Part shown: one piece after another, positions 24,136 to 36,557 of the stretch
Numbering within the stretch: position 1 is the first letter of the stretch
Layout: every line of letters begins with the position of its first letter
Assembly (NCBI RefSeq): GCF_013373865.1
Contig: NC_050473.1
Coordinates: 7,513,710-7,577,709 of the forward strand
Length of the DNA: 64,000 nucleotides
Source: Monomorium pharaonis
Taxonomy: Eukaryota; Arthropoda; Insecta; Hymenoptera; Formicidae
Reading direction: 5' to 3'
Program-made: the position numbers and the translations under genes
The notes under the pieces: model-generated
What the model saw: only the letters and a program-made list of their open reading frames with translations
The model's database searches: none
Told to the model about the DNA's origin: nothing

Positions 24136-25905
24136 TGTTTTTATCCATTTTTTCCTTTTTCTTAAGCTATCGTTTTATTTCAACTTTCATTTATCAAAAT
24201 AATTATACCATCGTCTTCGTCATAAAAAAAGATTCATATATAATAGTACAATATTATTTTCTATCCGTTCAATGCAGAACGTTTCCCAATGGAATGGGAT
24301 ACATTATACCCCATTTATAACCCAGTCTACTGTTTGAAGTGAAAAAAATAGGTGTATTGTTCTAGGATTAAAAGCAATATCTAATATTTACAAAATGTTT
24401 AGAGTAACTAATATTTCTTTAGAAATATATGAAATGGCGTTTAATGCTGCTGCGTTTTTGTAATGCGCCGAACTTGTTATTATACGTTATTATGTAAAAA
24501 ATCCTATAAATGCAATTTTATTTGAAAACACAAACAATTAATAAATCGTGATTCGCACAAATGCGGCTTATTATGTTTGTATGTTTTAAAGAAATTGACA
24601 TAAGAAAAATTAAATGCCACATAAAAAACCTCTTAGAACGCGGAGTTATTTACTCGCATTTAACAACTTTTAATGGCTCCTAACGTAAATGCCGTATATA
24701 AACGACATTACTAAAGAAATTTGTGAAATGCCAACAAAAAATTGATCACCGTTCATACATTATATTCTTTTCTTTTTATTAAAAAAGAACACCCATTCAT
24801 ATGGAATTATACGTTTATGATATTAAAAGATGTATAAGGTAAAGAATATGTGTAAACTTAAGACTTTTAATTTAAATGCATTTGAGCATTATAACTTGTC
24901 ACATCAATTTTTAATTAGATTTTGTAATAATTTGTTATGTTCTTCTCATTGAAGAAAATCGCGCTTTTCATGTTTAGACATTATAAATTTTTGTAACAAA
25001 GAATTACATTGTAATTCTATTAAATTATTTATTAAATTAACAAGTGTGATGTTGTAATTGTTACGTAAGGATTTCTTCTTTTTACCATTTTTTAGTTACT
25101 TAAAGACTGTGGGAGCCCCCAACAGTGTAGTCAAACCACGTGCGGGTCCCTCTGGTCCGCGTTACGTCACTTCGCATCGAACTACTTCACCGTTATCTGG
25201 TAGTGAACTCGCTGTCATTCGAGCGTTACTCGTGGAGCGTGAATATTGTCGGCATATCACGCATATCTTGAGCGTAACAGGCAAAATTGCGACGTCGTGA
25301 TCGTGGCTCGAGAGTCGAGCAACGCCGACGTCGCGCTGAGCTTTCACTTTCGGCGCGCCTACAGCGAGCTATCGAGCTAGTTTTACGAGCTTCCATGCCA
25401 TCCACCCGTAATGCGGTTTATCGCCCCCGCGAGAAACCTGCTCCTCCGAAACCTGCCCATCCGATGGAATCCTTCGGTAACTTCGGGACCGCCTTTTGAC
25501 AATCCTCGCAGTACTTACTGTCGTCAACGGAAAATGTGTTTAGAGACTTTAAATTCCTGGGATTGATGGGTCTATCGCATCCTACAAATAGGACGAATGG
25601 TCTAATTATTGACATCCATATATTCAAAAATACGATTTTTATTATTTTTTTTTAATTAGAAGATTAAAGTTTTTATGACAAATATTTTACAATTAGACTA
25701 CTGTTAAGAATTTATGTAAAATATTAAATAAAAGTACATTTATGTGTAATAGTAATGTAATAGTAATTTATATATTAAAGTATAGTAATTTATATATTAA
25801 AAAAAAGCATTAAGGGATTATTTACGAAGATAAGTAATGCAAGAAAAAAAATTCAAGTTAAGCATAATGTGCGCGCGCGCATGTGCGTATACATAGTTTA
25901 TTTTA
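24136..25905. other. Spacer between the two TRPA units, with a GC-rich island
   Basis: AT-rich from 24136 to about 25090, GC-rich from about 25090 to 25500, then AT-rich again. It has no counterpart at the right-hand end of unit 2 that I could see. Open frames in the island are discontinuous on both strands, so no gene is called. A GC-alternating tract (GTGCGCGCGCGCATGTGCG) lies near 25869-25887. Confidence 0.6.
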
Positions 25906-26706
25906 AAAATGTTGTAAAATAACTTCAGAAAAATTAATACATCTAAGAAAAAATACTAACCAAATAATATATTCACTGCATTAAAATGTTTTTTCTATTT
26001 GGTGTGCTTGTCTACATGCAATGTCGTGTAACGTTGTTCTGACTCATTTCACCGATTGTATTTCTATAATTTTACGCATCCATTATCGATAAGTAATGCT
26101 TTATTATCTCTTTTCGCAAAATGATAAATTAAAAAATATGATTAAAGATAATCTACGCGATAAAAAGAATCATTTCATGTTGTAGTTTAGTAGTCTACAT
26201 TTAACCGTAATACTCAGTACACGCAGGATAGATGTCTTATAAAACATCAGTTATATCAATCATTTTGAGTTAATTAATAGTGCAAATTTCTTTACATAAC
26301 TTTTTAAAGGTGAATTATCAAATTGCATTTTGTCTGTGTGTACAGAATCATTACAAGGTAAAGTAATGCAAAACATTTATATTTTTTCACTAATATCTAC
26401 TTGATAAAATATTTATTTCGTTGTACATATATTAAATAAATATTTAATGTTTTTGATTGATTTATAAGAATTTTTTTAATAAGTAAATTGTGTTAGATTA
26501 ATAATTTTCATGGAATAAATAAACATTCAATATCGAATACTTTTAATTCACTAGCATTATCAATAAGTTTATATCTTTCTTCATAAATTAATTATATTAA
26601 ATATCAATACTGTAATATCAGTATTCTTTCTCGAAATAGTAAATGTAACAATATCTTAAATTTAATACAGAAGCGTCTGCTAAAAAATTAGCCTTCTTTG
26701 ATCAAC

Positions 26707-27671
26707 ATGGAAATACTTTATACGCATGAACATCAAATAAACATCGAACAATTCGAGGACTTTCAATCTTTCAAAAATTTTATAGAAGAAACTATGAGGA
26801 ACTCATCACCCATTAATTACATATCCATCGACTCTAAATGCTTAAAAGAAACGTGTCTTGATATAGCTAGCAAAAATGGCCTAACATCATTCGTAAAAAC
26901 CTTATTACGTCAAGGTGTACAGATTAATAAAGTGAACAAAAAGTTCAATCGCGCCCCTATTCATTTCGCCACTGAAGGCGAACACGTAGACACGTTGGAA
27001 GCTTTATTAGACGATTCGACGGTAAATCCTAATCTCCAGGCTGGACAGCAGACCGCCCTGCATATTGCAGTAAACAAAAATAATCTAGAGTGTGCTTCAT
27101 TACTGCTGAAAAGAGGTGCTAACGCTATTATTCCTAACAAGGAAAACCTAACTGCTATCAGCCTAGCGGCAACAAACAAACAATGTGACATGATGAAGCT
27201 GATACTACAAGAACATAGACTATTCTTAGATCTAGATAATTACAGAGATTACAATAATCAAACAATGCGCAAAATGATTGAACAGAACCTTCCAGAACTA
27301 TCGTTAGAATTTTATCAACGTCATGCTTATGATAATCTTGAGTATTATTTGAGGGTTAAGGATGAAACAAATTTTTGTAATACGCTTGATCAGACTTCCT
27401 CTTTATCAATGTATACAATATTGTTGGAACTAGCTATGCAAAATAATCTTCGTAAAGCAGTAATAGCAATTTTAAGGTTTAAAGAAATAAAAAATCCAAG
27501 TGAATTTGTTGACGCCGCGGAAATGTGTAGCTATATGACTATTGAAAAGGGTAATTACGCTATTCTTCAGGAATTGCTGAACATAATGCCAGAGGAACAT
27601 AATGCCAATGGCCTAATTAAATACGCCTGCGAACAGTTGCAAAAATTGAGCAATCAAGGAATAGATGGAAG
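26707..27671 (+). CDS. TRPA copy B exon 1: ankyrin repeats
   Basis: It begins MEILYTHEHQINIEQF, aligned to MKNLYKHKINIEQF of copy A, and ends ATAGATGGAAG before GTTGGT with two bases of a split codon. Ankyrin motifs CLDIASKNG, PIHFATEGE, TALHIAVNKNN and LTAISLAATN are visible. The start is less certain than the rest of the gene. Confidence 0.82.
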
Positions 27672-29886
27672 GTTGGTCTCAAAAAAATTAATTAAAAAAA
27701 TTTTTCTGAATGGGTATACATATATAGTATGATACATTCCAATGATATATTATACAATAATATGTATAAATTAATCTTTTTTTTCTTAAAATATTCGTAG
27801 TTTTCTAAATAGTCTTGTTATCTTATAATATTAATTTCTTAACTAATTTCTTATTTTGTAAAATTGAAAGAAAATACAAAATCAGATCTTAATTATAAAA
27901 TATATATAAAATTTTATTGTGGTGCCTGTATTCATAGCTCAAGTTCATAGCACACTTTAAAGAGAATCGTATTACATTGTAGATAATGTAGATAAACTGA
28001 TACTTAATAAAGAGTTTTTAGATGTACTTTGATTATTTTTGATATAGGCTTCACATATCTGATTGGCTGAAATGTATGAAGTTACTACTGGATCAAAAAG
28101 GAGTGAATATTCACAAAATAATAGACGGTAAACTAAATATATTATAATAAATATCATAAAAAGATAGCTTATAGATAATATTAAAACAGAGTGTCTCATT
28201 AGACTCTAATTCACTATAATAGTTCTACTATTATAATGTTTATGGTGATTTTTATTTTAAATATTTTATTTTACAGATAAATTTAACACGCCGTTACATT
28301 ATGCGGTCAAATCAAACTATAACGAAGTGATTACTCTAATTCTCAGTCAAGACAGCTATATTGGTCATTTGAATAAATTCAATATACCGCCTATCGCAGA
28401 TATCCCGGAGAGAATATTATCAAACTACTTTGATAATTGTATACAGATGAAGACGAACGAGAACACGAATAAGTGTGCAATCGAATTCAATTATCGCTGT
28501 TTAATGCCACCTAATGTTTCTCAGAGATACAATGATAATCTGGGAACTCACGAATTAGGAGTGTTCATGTACATCGCTGATAGTGACAACCTCAAACAAT
28601 TGTTGAAACATCCGCTGCTCTCGTCTTTTCTCTATCTCAAATGGTATAATATACGGTGTATCTTGTATGGGAATTTCGCTTTCTATATAGCCTACTATGT
28701 TTTACTAAATAGTTACATTATAAGTATGGCATATAATAATTCTTCAGCGAATGCAAATGAAAGTTCTTCAGCAAATGCGAATGAAAGCAAAACGCATATG
28801 TTTAGTGATAAATTTTCAAATTTTTCATATACTTCCATCTCTACAGAAATGTTTGATTTTAAAATTTGTCAGAATAATATTCTACAGAATTGGATTATTT
28901 TGATGCTGGTATGTTATTTCGTCCGAGAAGTCTTCCTATTAGTCTGTTGTTTTTGCCACTACATCAAGGATTGGACGAACTGGTTGCAAATCATTATAAT
29001 CCTATTAAGTATTGCCTTGATGGTCAATGCAAAACATCATCATGATATCGATAATAATCATATATATAAAATAAGCAAAATATATATTCACATTGGTATC
29101 ATGGTGATCCTGTTATCCACATTGAAACTTATGATGTTGATCGGCCAAGATCCGACATTTTCTATTGGCATCTTAATTTTTTTTAAAGTCATTTGGAATT
29201 TTGTACGCTTATTCTCGCCGTATATACTCCTAATCATGGCATTCGCTGTGGTCTTCCAAATACTTTTCAAGGACAGCGATAATCCCAATTTTAAAGATCC
29301 CAATTTCTTCTTCTCGATTGTCAAAACTATTATTATGCTCACTGGTGAATTCGATATCGATGACATTACATTCAATTCGAAGGATCAGTTTGAGTCTATG
29401 TGGATCCGTTTCGTGTTCGTAACATTCGTCTTCTTCATGGTTATCGTGCTAATGAATATGATAAGTGCTATGGCAATTAGCGATACTACCAAGGTTCTGA
29501 ACAAGACCGAACTGACTGGACTCATTTACCGAATACGTCTGATTGCCTACTTCGAGAACATCGCTTGCGCGATCAGTGAGTCGATCAGGCAATGGGAGCC
29601 TAAAAGAAGTTCTAGGTGTTCACCCTGGTGGAGGTTTTTCGCTAGCTGCGTTAACTTTGTTAGCTTCGAAATGATCTTTTTATTTCCGTGTTTTTTGAGA
29701 GATGGCAAGAGTAGCTTTGAGGACAATCCTACCTCGAAAATGGACTATAATATAATTAAGCAAGCTAAACAGATCATATTTCATAGGAATCAATTATCGG
29801 ATAATGATAAAATAATGATTGCGTTAAATAAATTGCAGAAAGCGATGGGGATTGCGAATAATGATGAAGTTTTAGATCGTCTATGA
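26707..29886 (+). CDS. TRPA-type ankyrin/TRP cation channel, painless-like, copy B (3 exons, 884 aa)
   Basis: Joined exons 26707-27671, 28048-28127 and 28277-29886 give an uninterrupted frame. Architecture matches copy A: ankyrin repeats, HPLLSSFLYLKW, S1 ~480-501, S2 ~554-574, S3 ~584-598, S4 ~620-637, S5 ~660-678, pore KTIIMLTGEFD ~690-706, S6 ~723-746, then a 138-residue tail ending EVLDRL. The start is the first in-frame ATG after a TAG at 26689-26691; it corresponds to an internal Met of copy A, so about 27 N-terminal residues are missing. No internal stop or frameshift was found, so it is probably functional. The S1-S2 loop carries a duplicated SSANANES. Family role as for copy A; expression is unknown. 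Confidence 0.87.
28048..28127 (+). CDS. TRPA copy B exon 2 (80 bases)
   Basis: The acceptor is GATATAG and the donor GTAAAC. It encodes LHISDWLKCMKLLLDQKGVN and IHKIID and has the same length and phases as exon 2 of copy A. Confidence 0.87.
28277..29886 (+). CDS. TRPA copy B exon 3: last ankyrin repeat, TRP core and C-tail
   Basis: The acceptor is TTACAG; it opens DKFNTPLHYAVKSNYNEV and ends VLDRL-TGA at 29884-29886. Six membrane segments and the pore loop are all present. The tail has the basic/Trp-rich stretch SIRQWEPKRSSRCSPWWR and a final helix-like MIALNKLQKAMG that copy A lacks in frame. Confidence 0.9.
28741..28788 (+). repeat. In-frame 24-bp tandem duplication (SSANANES x2)
   Basis: Two consecutive 24-base units differing at three positions encode SSANANES twice in the predicted extracellular S1-S2 loop of copy B. 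Copy A has only a single related stretch (YESSLNESK). Confidence 0.92.
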
Positions 29887-32800
29887 TTAATTTTATAAAT
29901 TAAAATGTTATTTTTACAAGCTAGAAAAATTATTAAATATTGTATTAAACACTATGATAATAATTGCAGTTTACTTATTTATTTTAAAAAGGTAAATTAA
30001 ATCTAATACAATGCTTTGTCTATGAACAAAACATATAATTGGATATTTGTACCATTAACTCTAGAGTGATATACTGGGGTAACTTTGTATTTGTGGCATT
30101 GTTTGCATCAAAATGGTACACACACAGTAAAAAATTGTGCATCCATATGTTGAAATTTTCTTGTCTGACCACATTTTGACCATTATTTTGATGTAAAATT
30201 ATCATACAACTTATATGTTATTATTTTTTAACGTTTTTGTATGTTACATTTAGGTCAACTTCATAATTTAATATTTTGGATGTTTCTTAGAAATAAAATA
30301 TTAGTTTGATTGATTTTAACACAATCATTTTTAACAATTTATTCAAAGTCAATTTAACATTCCAAAAAAAGTTAACGTTACTCTTTAAATAATTGTAAAC
30401 TTTGAACATACAAGATAATCAAATTTACTAAAGTCAAATGTTTCTATTGCAGACAATTTAAGTTAAATAATCCTCCATCTTGAATATTTTACTATTTATT
30501 TTAATCACGAAAGAATATATAACATAATGTAACAAAATGTAATTATTCGGCTATTCAATTTCCTGTTTCCTTTTCATTTAATTGTAACTGTTCCATCCAC
30601 TCAACGGGAGAATTTAATTGAAATATTGATTTAATAAGATAGAATTAATTTTCCTCACTATCTATTCGAAATAAAAGATTTTTTCTTACTTTTACACATT
30701 TAGTGCACTGTTCAGAAACAACGAACAATAAATTATCCATTACAGAGAAAAGATGAAGCGATACAGTACTGTCCAGCTCTACATACAGTACGACTAGCTT
30801 TCGTGGATATCGTGGTTTGTATACCTAGATTTTCGAAGTGAGAGACAGTCGTTTGCTCAACGACGCATGAAATTCAAAGGTGAACCGGATTATCGGTGAT
30901 TCGCGTGTGACCGATACGAAACGCGATGTACGCCACTGAACTTGCACGATCGAATTGCGGCAAATGATCGTTCAACGCAAGACGCGCGGTGAGTTAATCC
31001 AACGTTGGCTTAAAATTTATTAACGGGACATATGCATAGCACATATGCGAGGCGAGTAGCGCGCCGCATACCAAATAATGCAGCACGTTTCTGAAGGAAA
31101 TTATTTAGACTGTTGTCAAACATTCGGCCGGACAATTATCGCGTAGATCATCAGCTTACGCATATTCATCTTTGTTACGAAGTCCCGTGTGCGCACAGAG
31201 AACCTACCGTAATAATAAATTTATGAAATGACAAAGAGATTACAACAGGCATTGAGTGGTGAATGTGAATTGTGCAAATAATTATGGCTCATCCGGATTT
31301 TCAATTATATCCCGTGTCGTTAAGTACATGCCGCAATTATTTAGTTTTAATCAACCATACATCTCGATATTGATATAAAAGGAATATTAGGTTATCTAAT
31401 AAATATCGAGAAAAATAATGCAGAAGTAGTATACAGAATCATGCCCTTATTATTAAAAAAAATTGTCACGCTAAAAAAAGAAAGAAGAAACACATGTAGA
31501 TTGTCAAAATAAACATATTAAACATAATTAAACATATTAAAAAAGTTATATTATTTATGCCTAAGTGTGGGTATCGTATTTCTTATAATAAAGAATGCAA
31601 ATATTGTTAAAAAATAATGTTATCGATAATTCATATTGTGCCAAATAAATATAATGCAATAAATTCGTTATATTACGATATAAAATATATAAATTGTATT
31701 ATATTTATTATACTATATTTTTATATTTTTTTCTCTTTCTCTTTCTCTCTCTTTCATAAAATATTTAAATAACTAAACTTAAATAACTAAATAACAAAAT
31801 CAGTTCAATAAAAATTCATTCAGCTAAACAAAATGTTTATGAATAAACAGTTTATAAAAGAATTCATAAATATAAGTTTTATTATTGTTCTTTTTCAGCG
31901 ATATTGATTATGATATGAGCTTTATGAGCTCTTTGAGTGCGTTCTTTAAACGTACATTCCTATTTATACAATAAAAACTTATATTTTTTAATTTCTATAT
32001 TACATTTTATTGTTACATACAACAAATTATAAAATTAAATAATAAACTTGATGTTATTTTTAATGTAAATTTAATAATAAAAAAATAATATACGCACTAT
32101 ATAAAAATTTAGTTAATAAAAGTTAATGAAGAGATCTGTTGCAAATATTGTAATTTATTGACGTGAAAATCAACGGAAAATTGCAAATATATATGTTACA
32201 GCTGAGGATTCAGAACGCATAAAGCGTGCGAAACATAAAATGCGATATACATTCTATCCGTATTAAAACATTTCTTCCAGTACGTGTGCGTATACGTGTT
32301 TACACGTGTATTCGTCGAATATCGATGTATATGCATTGTTTTAGAGATGCTTTGGAACGTAGCTGGTTATACAATAGTAATTACCTTTCATGCAAACTAT
32401 GCGTTGCTCTACAATGCCTCGCTCGTAATCGATAGCCGTGCTGCAACAAGTAGACAAGCCAGCAAACGAGAGCGACTTTCCGATACACTCGAGGACTGTA
32501 CGGCCAATCTACCTCCGAAACATTAATAACCACGTGCATTTCGATTGTCCTATTGTTTCACTTGTCTGGCTATGCGCGGTCTTTTCTCCTCGCCGAGTAA
32601 CGCGTTAATTGAAGATGAGATTAAATAATATTGATGATACAGTATGCTTGAGAATCCCTTAAGAGTGCTTGGAAACGTATGTACGTGTAGTATCTAAATG
32701 TTATTACTTCTAAATGTTAATACCTCTCGTATTGTAGTTAAATCTGATAAAAAAGTAATATAATATAATTCATCATACTTGAAATTTAAATTAGTAATTA

Positions 32801-35800
32801 AAATTTTATAAATTATATTTAAAATTTTTATGTATTTAATACTCCAAAATATAATAAAACGTGTGTGTATGCGTGTATGATACAAAAAAATTACATTATT
32901 TAATAAGCAATTAAAACAATACTACTTTGTTTCACAAAAAAATAATCATATTTCCAAAGTTCATCTAGAATTGTACCAAAAAAGAAGAGTGATTTATAAA
33001 TATACAAATCTCTTAAACACTTTTATTTTGAAATAAAATTAATCATAATATCTGTTTGCCTTAATTTTTAATAGAGTCATTTTTATCCAAAATAATAAGA
33101 CATAAAAGCGGTTAAGCGCATGTCTTCTCCGTTGTGTTTAGCACAAAGCAAACTTTGTTAAAACTTGTCGCTCTATAAATTGTAGATAAAGCTCAATGAT
33201 GGAGGCAAAGTAGGAGGTTGTAGAAGGAGGCAAACAAAAGTTCGCTCGAAACTTTCGACATTCGCTGCTGAGACTTGGGGACGATTGCGCCGCCTTCAGC
33301 CAATACAGGGTTTCAGTTTATATCTCTTTAACGCTATTATTTGATATCGTTGCCATTAGTTAGGTGGTATTTACACCCGATCTCGGTAATATCGCGCGTT
33401 CAAATAATCCCCTGGAGCTTTTCTGAACGGTCCCTTCCCCCGAGCAATTAAAATACACACGGTTTTCACCGGACGGTCCTCTTTTTACGACTAACCGCTC
33501 GACCATTACCACAATTCCGCGAGAACGGCCGTCATCCGAGCCGTCGTTCGCGGCGTTAAGCTACGTGTGAAAATGGCTTTTCTTCTCGGCAGCTCTCCCG
33601 ACTTGCTAATTAAATAAAAGGGTCGACAAGAGAAAGAGGAAGCCTGTCTTACTCATCTCCCTATCAACCATGACCGCGTACACGGAAAGAACTCAAATGA
33701 GGAAGTATCTGTAAAGGTGACTTCCGTACATTCTTCTTCTTTGTTCTCTTCCTTCTCTTTTCCTCACCATTATTATTTAACACCTTATCCGGCAAGTTCG
33801 CTCGCGACGGTTTTTCCCGCTGAAGGTCCTTCTATTTCTCGCGATCATGGTTTACCTCTTTCTGCAATTCCTTTTCCGATGCATCGCTTCTTAATGTTAT
33901 TCAAATGATGAACGCAACTTCGTACGTATCTGTACGGCAATATTGCTGACTTTGAGTGCAGATCTCCATTTTCAAGCTATCTTTGCTTTTAGTTGCTGAC
34001 TTGAATCTTCTTATCAGTCGATTTATACGGAAAAGCTATAAATGTGTATCATACCTCGCCTTCAGCAAATTTTTATAAAAAAGCAAGTCAAACAAAGAGA
34101 TTTTTCACTCGAAAAATACCAAACATCGTAAATTTTAGAAGATATCGAGAAATAAAGTTTGTTCCCTCCCCAAAAAATATTTCTTTCGCCCAATAAATTT
34201 CGTACTTGTATCTTTATCGTGAGTCTAGTCGCGCATCCAACCGTATTCTGGCTCGACGAATTAGGAGATGCGCAGAAATTGATCGGTTGAAGCGAAGAAA
34301 CATAAATTTCATACGTCTCGGGATAACTTCTCGAAGACCTTCATATTTTTTCACTTTCTAGTCGTCAATCGGATATCTCCATGAAAAGGCTGTAAGGAAC
34401 GGCGTATGAACCATGCGGTGCATTTAATATTCATGATATCCCCGCTTAGTAAAGTGGACTTACTTAGAAGTAATATAAATGATAATTCGCGCCATTGTTC
34501 TTGCTTTGCAGCGAGAACCGACTTGCAGCATTAACAATCATCAACGTCGAATGAGGAGCTCGCGCGCGAAGTTCGATTTTGTGAGCAACCGTTGCGCGCA
34601 TTCGAGAAGAACATAATTCCTCGATGAAAATTCATATAAGGAGCTAGCTAGTCGCGGCGGCAAATAATATTCAGGAAAAGTACCGCCCGAGAACGGCGGT
34701 AAGTAATTTCTTGCCCGGGAAAATCTGAAGTTGCGGGCGAGACTTGCCATCGAAGTATGTTCCTATGTTCTACTTACGCGAAGCACCTGACTGTACGAAA
34801 TAGCATAGTAAATACAAACATTAATGAGTAAATTTACGCTTTCATTACTACTGAATTTTGTTTACGCTGACGTGAATGTACACATAAATTATAAAAGGAA
34901 GAGTTGCTGAATACTGTATCTACCACATAAATCGTACGTCATTACTATTTTATATTTTCATATATAATATAAAATTTAGTGACAAAAATACAAAATAATT
35001 AAAAAATATGATATAAATAAAAATATAACAGGTTTAATCTCTCTTTTCTATGCTAACAATATTTTACAAAATTAAAGTATAACTGATGTTAATTTTTGAT
35101 CAATTTATATAGTCAATAATAATGTACCATAATTTTATATTAAATTTTTATATGGTCATAAAAGAATGTTTATTGTACAGAACATTTTACATTTATTGTA
35201 TATATATTTGTAATTGTTATAAAAATTAAATCGATATTTTTAACAAAGTTATCAAATTTCGTAAACCATATTATCACAAATTTTATTACAGTGAACGATA
35301 TTAATGTAAAATTGGCAAGCGATAATAATAAAACTATAATTAGTATGAATAAAAATATATCAATTACAAAAATTAATTCAAACCAGTTTTTGTTTTGTCA
35401 CCTTTATCTTTTTATTATTATTATTTATTAATTATTAAATATTTGGTTTTTTCCAATAAAATAATAAAGTAAGCATTAGTTAATAATTCCATACACTTTC
35501 GTTTCAATTCATAAATTCAATATTTTCAAAGACGATTTAGATTTAGATTTACGGATCTGATTTGTGGGTGACAAGCTGCATACTTTTTGCAGTAAATTAC
35601 TAAAAGATGTAACAAATTAATTTGTTATTATTGGTAAAAAAATGCAATAAATATCTGAAACGTCAAGTTACAATTTCCAACGTTTATTTGCCTACAAATC
35701 AGTAATATAATATAAAATAAAAAATAAAAAATAACTTTATATGCATTTAGTAACTTTCCCTTATATGTTATTTGTATTATTTATTAGTTACATGATTTCC

Positions 35801-36536
35801 TGGTTTATCGATTCAGAGGAGAAGGTACTTTGCCAGAGTTTAAATTTATATTTGTAAATTTGCTATAAAAAGGTAGAAAGAGTTGTGAAATAAAATAAAA
35901 TGAAGAACCCGAGTGCAGCGCTCGTCGAATAAAGGCTTACAAAGTTTGTTTAGCGGCGAGGAAGGGGACACTCCGCGTCAGAACTCGCGGATGCACGGTT
36001 AACGCTATACATCTCAAATTACAGAGTAACAGAGCGCGTGTGCAATTCGCAAATATGATTATACGCTCGTAAATCCTGAGCTGCTCCACTTGCGAAGCCG
36101 TGGTAAACGCGGTGAGGTCGACCGCGGCGGTCCGCGCGCGCGATCGAGATCAGGTAGTATTAATTACATGTCCTCTCGCCCGGTCCCTCCCTTGATTCAG
36201 AGACCACTAACAATAAGGATCGCGCTGCCGTAATCGCGGTATTAACGGTAACTCCCCGGTGTGCCGTGCGCGAGCTTTTCCGGGGACGTCTCACGTGCCG
36301 CGGCGATCCTACTCCTCCGCGAAACAGGCTCCCGACCTCAAATAATTCCTTCCAGTTTGGGCGAAGTTAATCCCGCCGGATCATATCGTATTACCTCGCT
36401 CGCGAGCTTAAGGGAAACGGCATCGCGGAGCCGGTGACAGTGGTACCAGCATATAGACCGGGGAAGTGAATCGAGAAGGAAGAAAGGGATAGCGACGGAC
36501 AGAGACGAGAGACGAGAGCTCGGGGGTGCAGGCGCG

Positions 36537-36557
36537 CGGCGGCGGCGGCGGCGGCGG
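36537..36557. repeat. (CGG)n trinucleotide tract
   Basis: About seven CGG units inside a CpG-rich block at 35900-37080. No adjacent gene is identified. Confidence 0.9.

Larger units (their letters stand above)
25906..30014 (+). repeat. Tandem duplication unit 2 (carries TRPA copy B)
   Basis: Counterpart of unit 1 in the same orientation. It is shorter because of a ~57-base loss at the start codon, a smaller C-tail segment, and ~290 bases missing from the 3' flank between what are 23-base direct repeats in unit 1. Confidence 0.88.

Noticed and set aside
26670..26710. Possible acceptor (TTTAATACAG) before copy B exon 1, which could rescue the lost N-terminus
   Set aside because: Splicing at 26670 puts the following bases either in frame with TAG 26689 or out of frame with the ankyrin coding sequence, so it cannot extend the protein.
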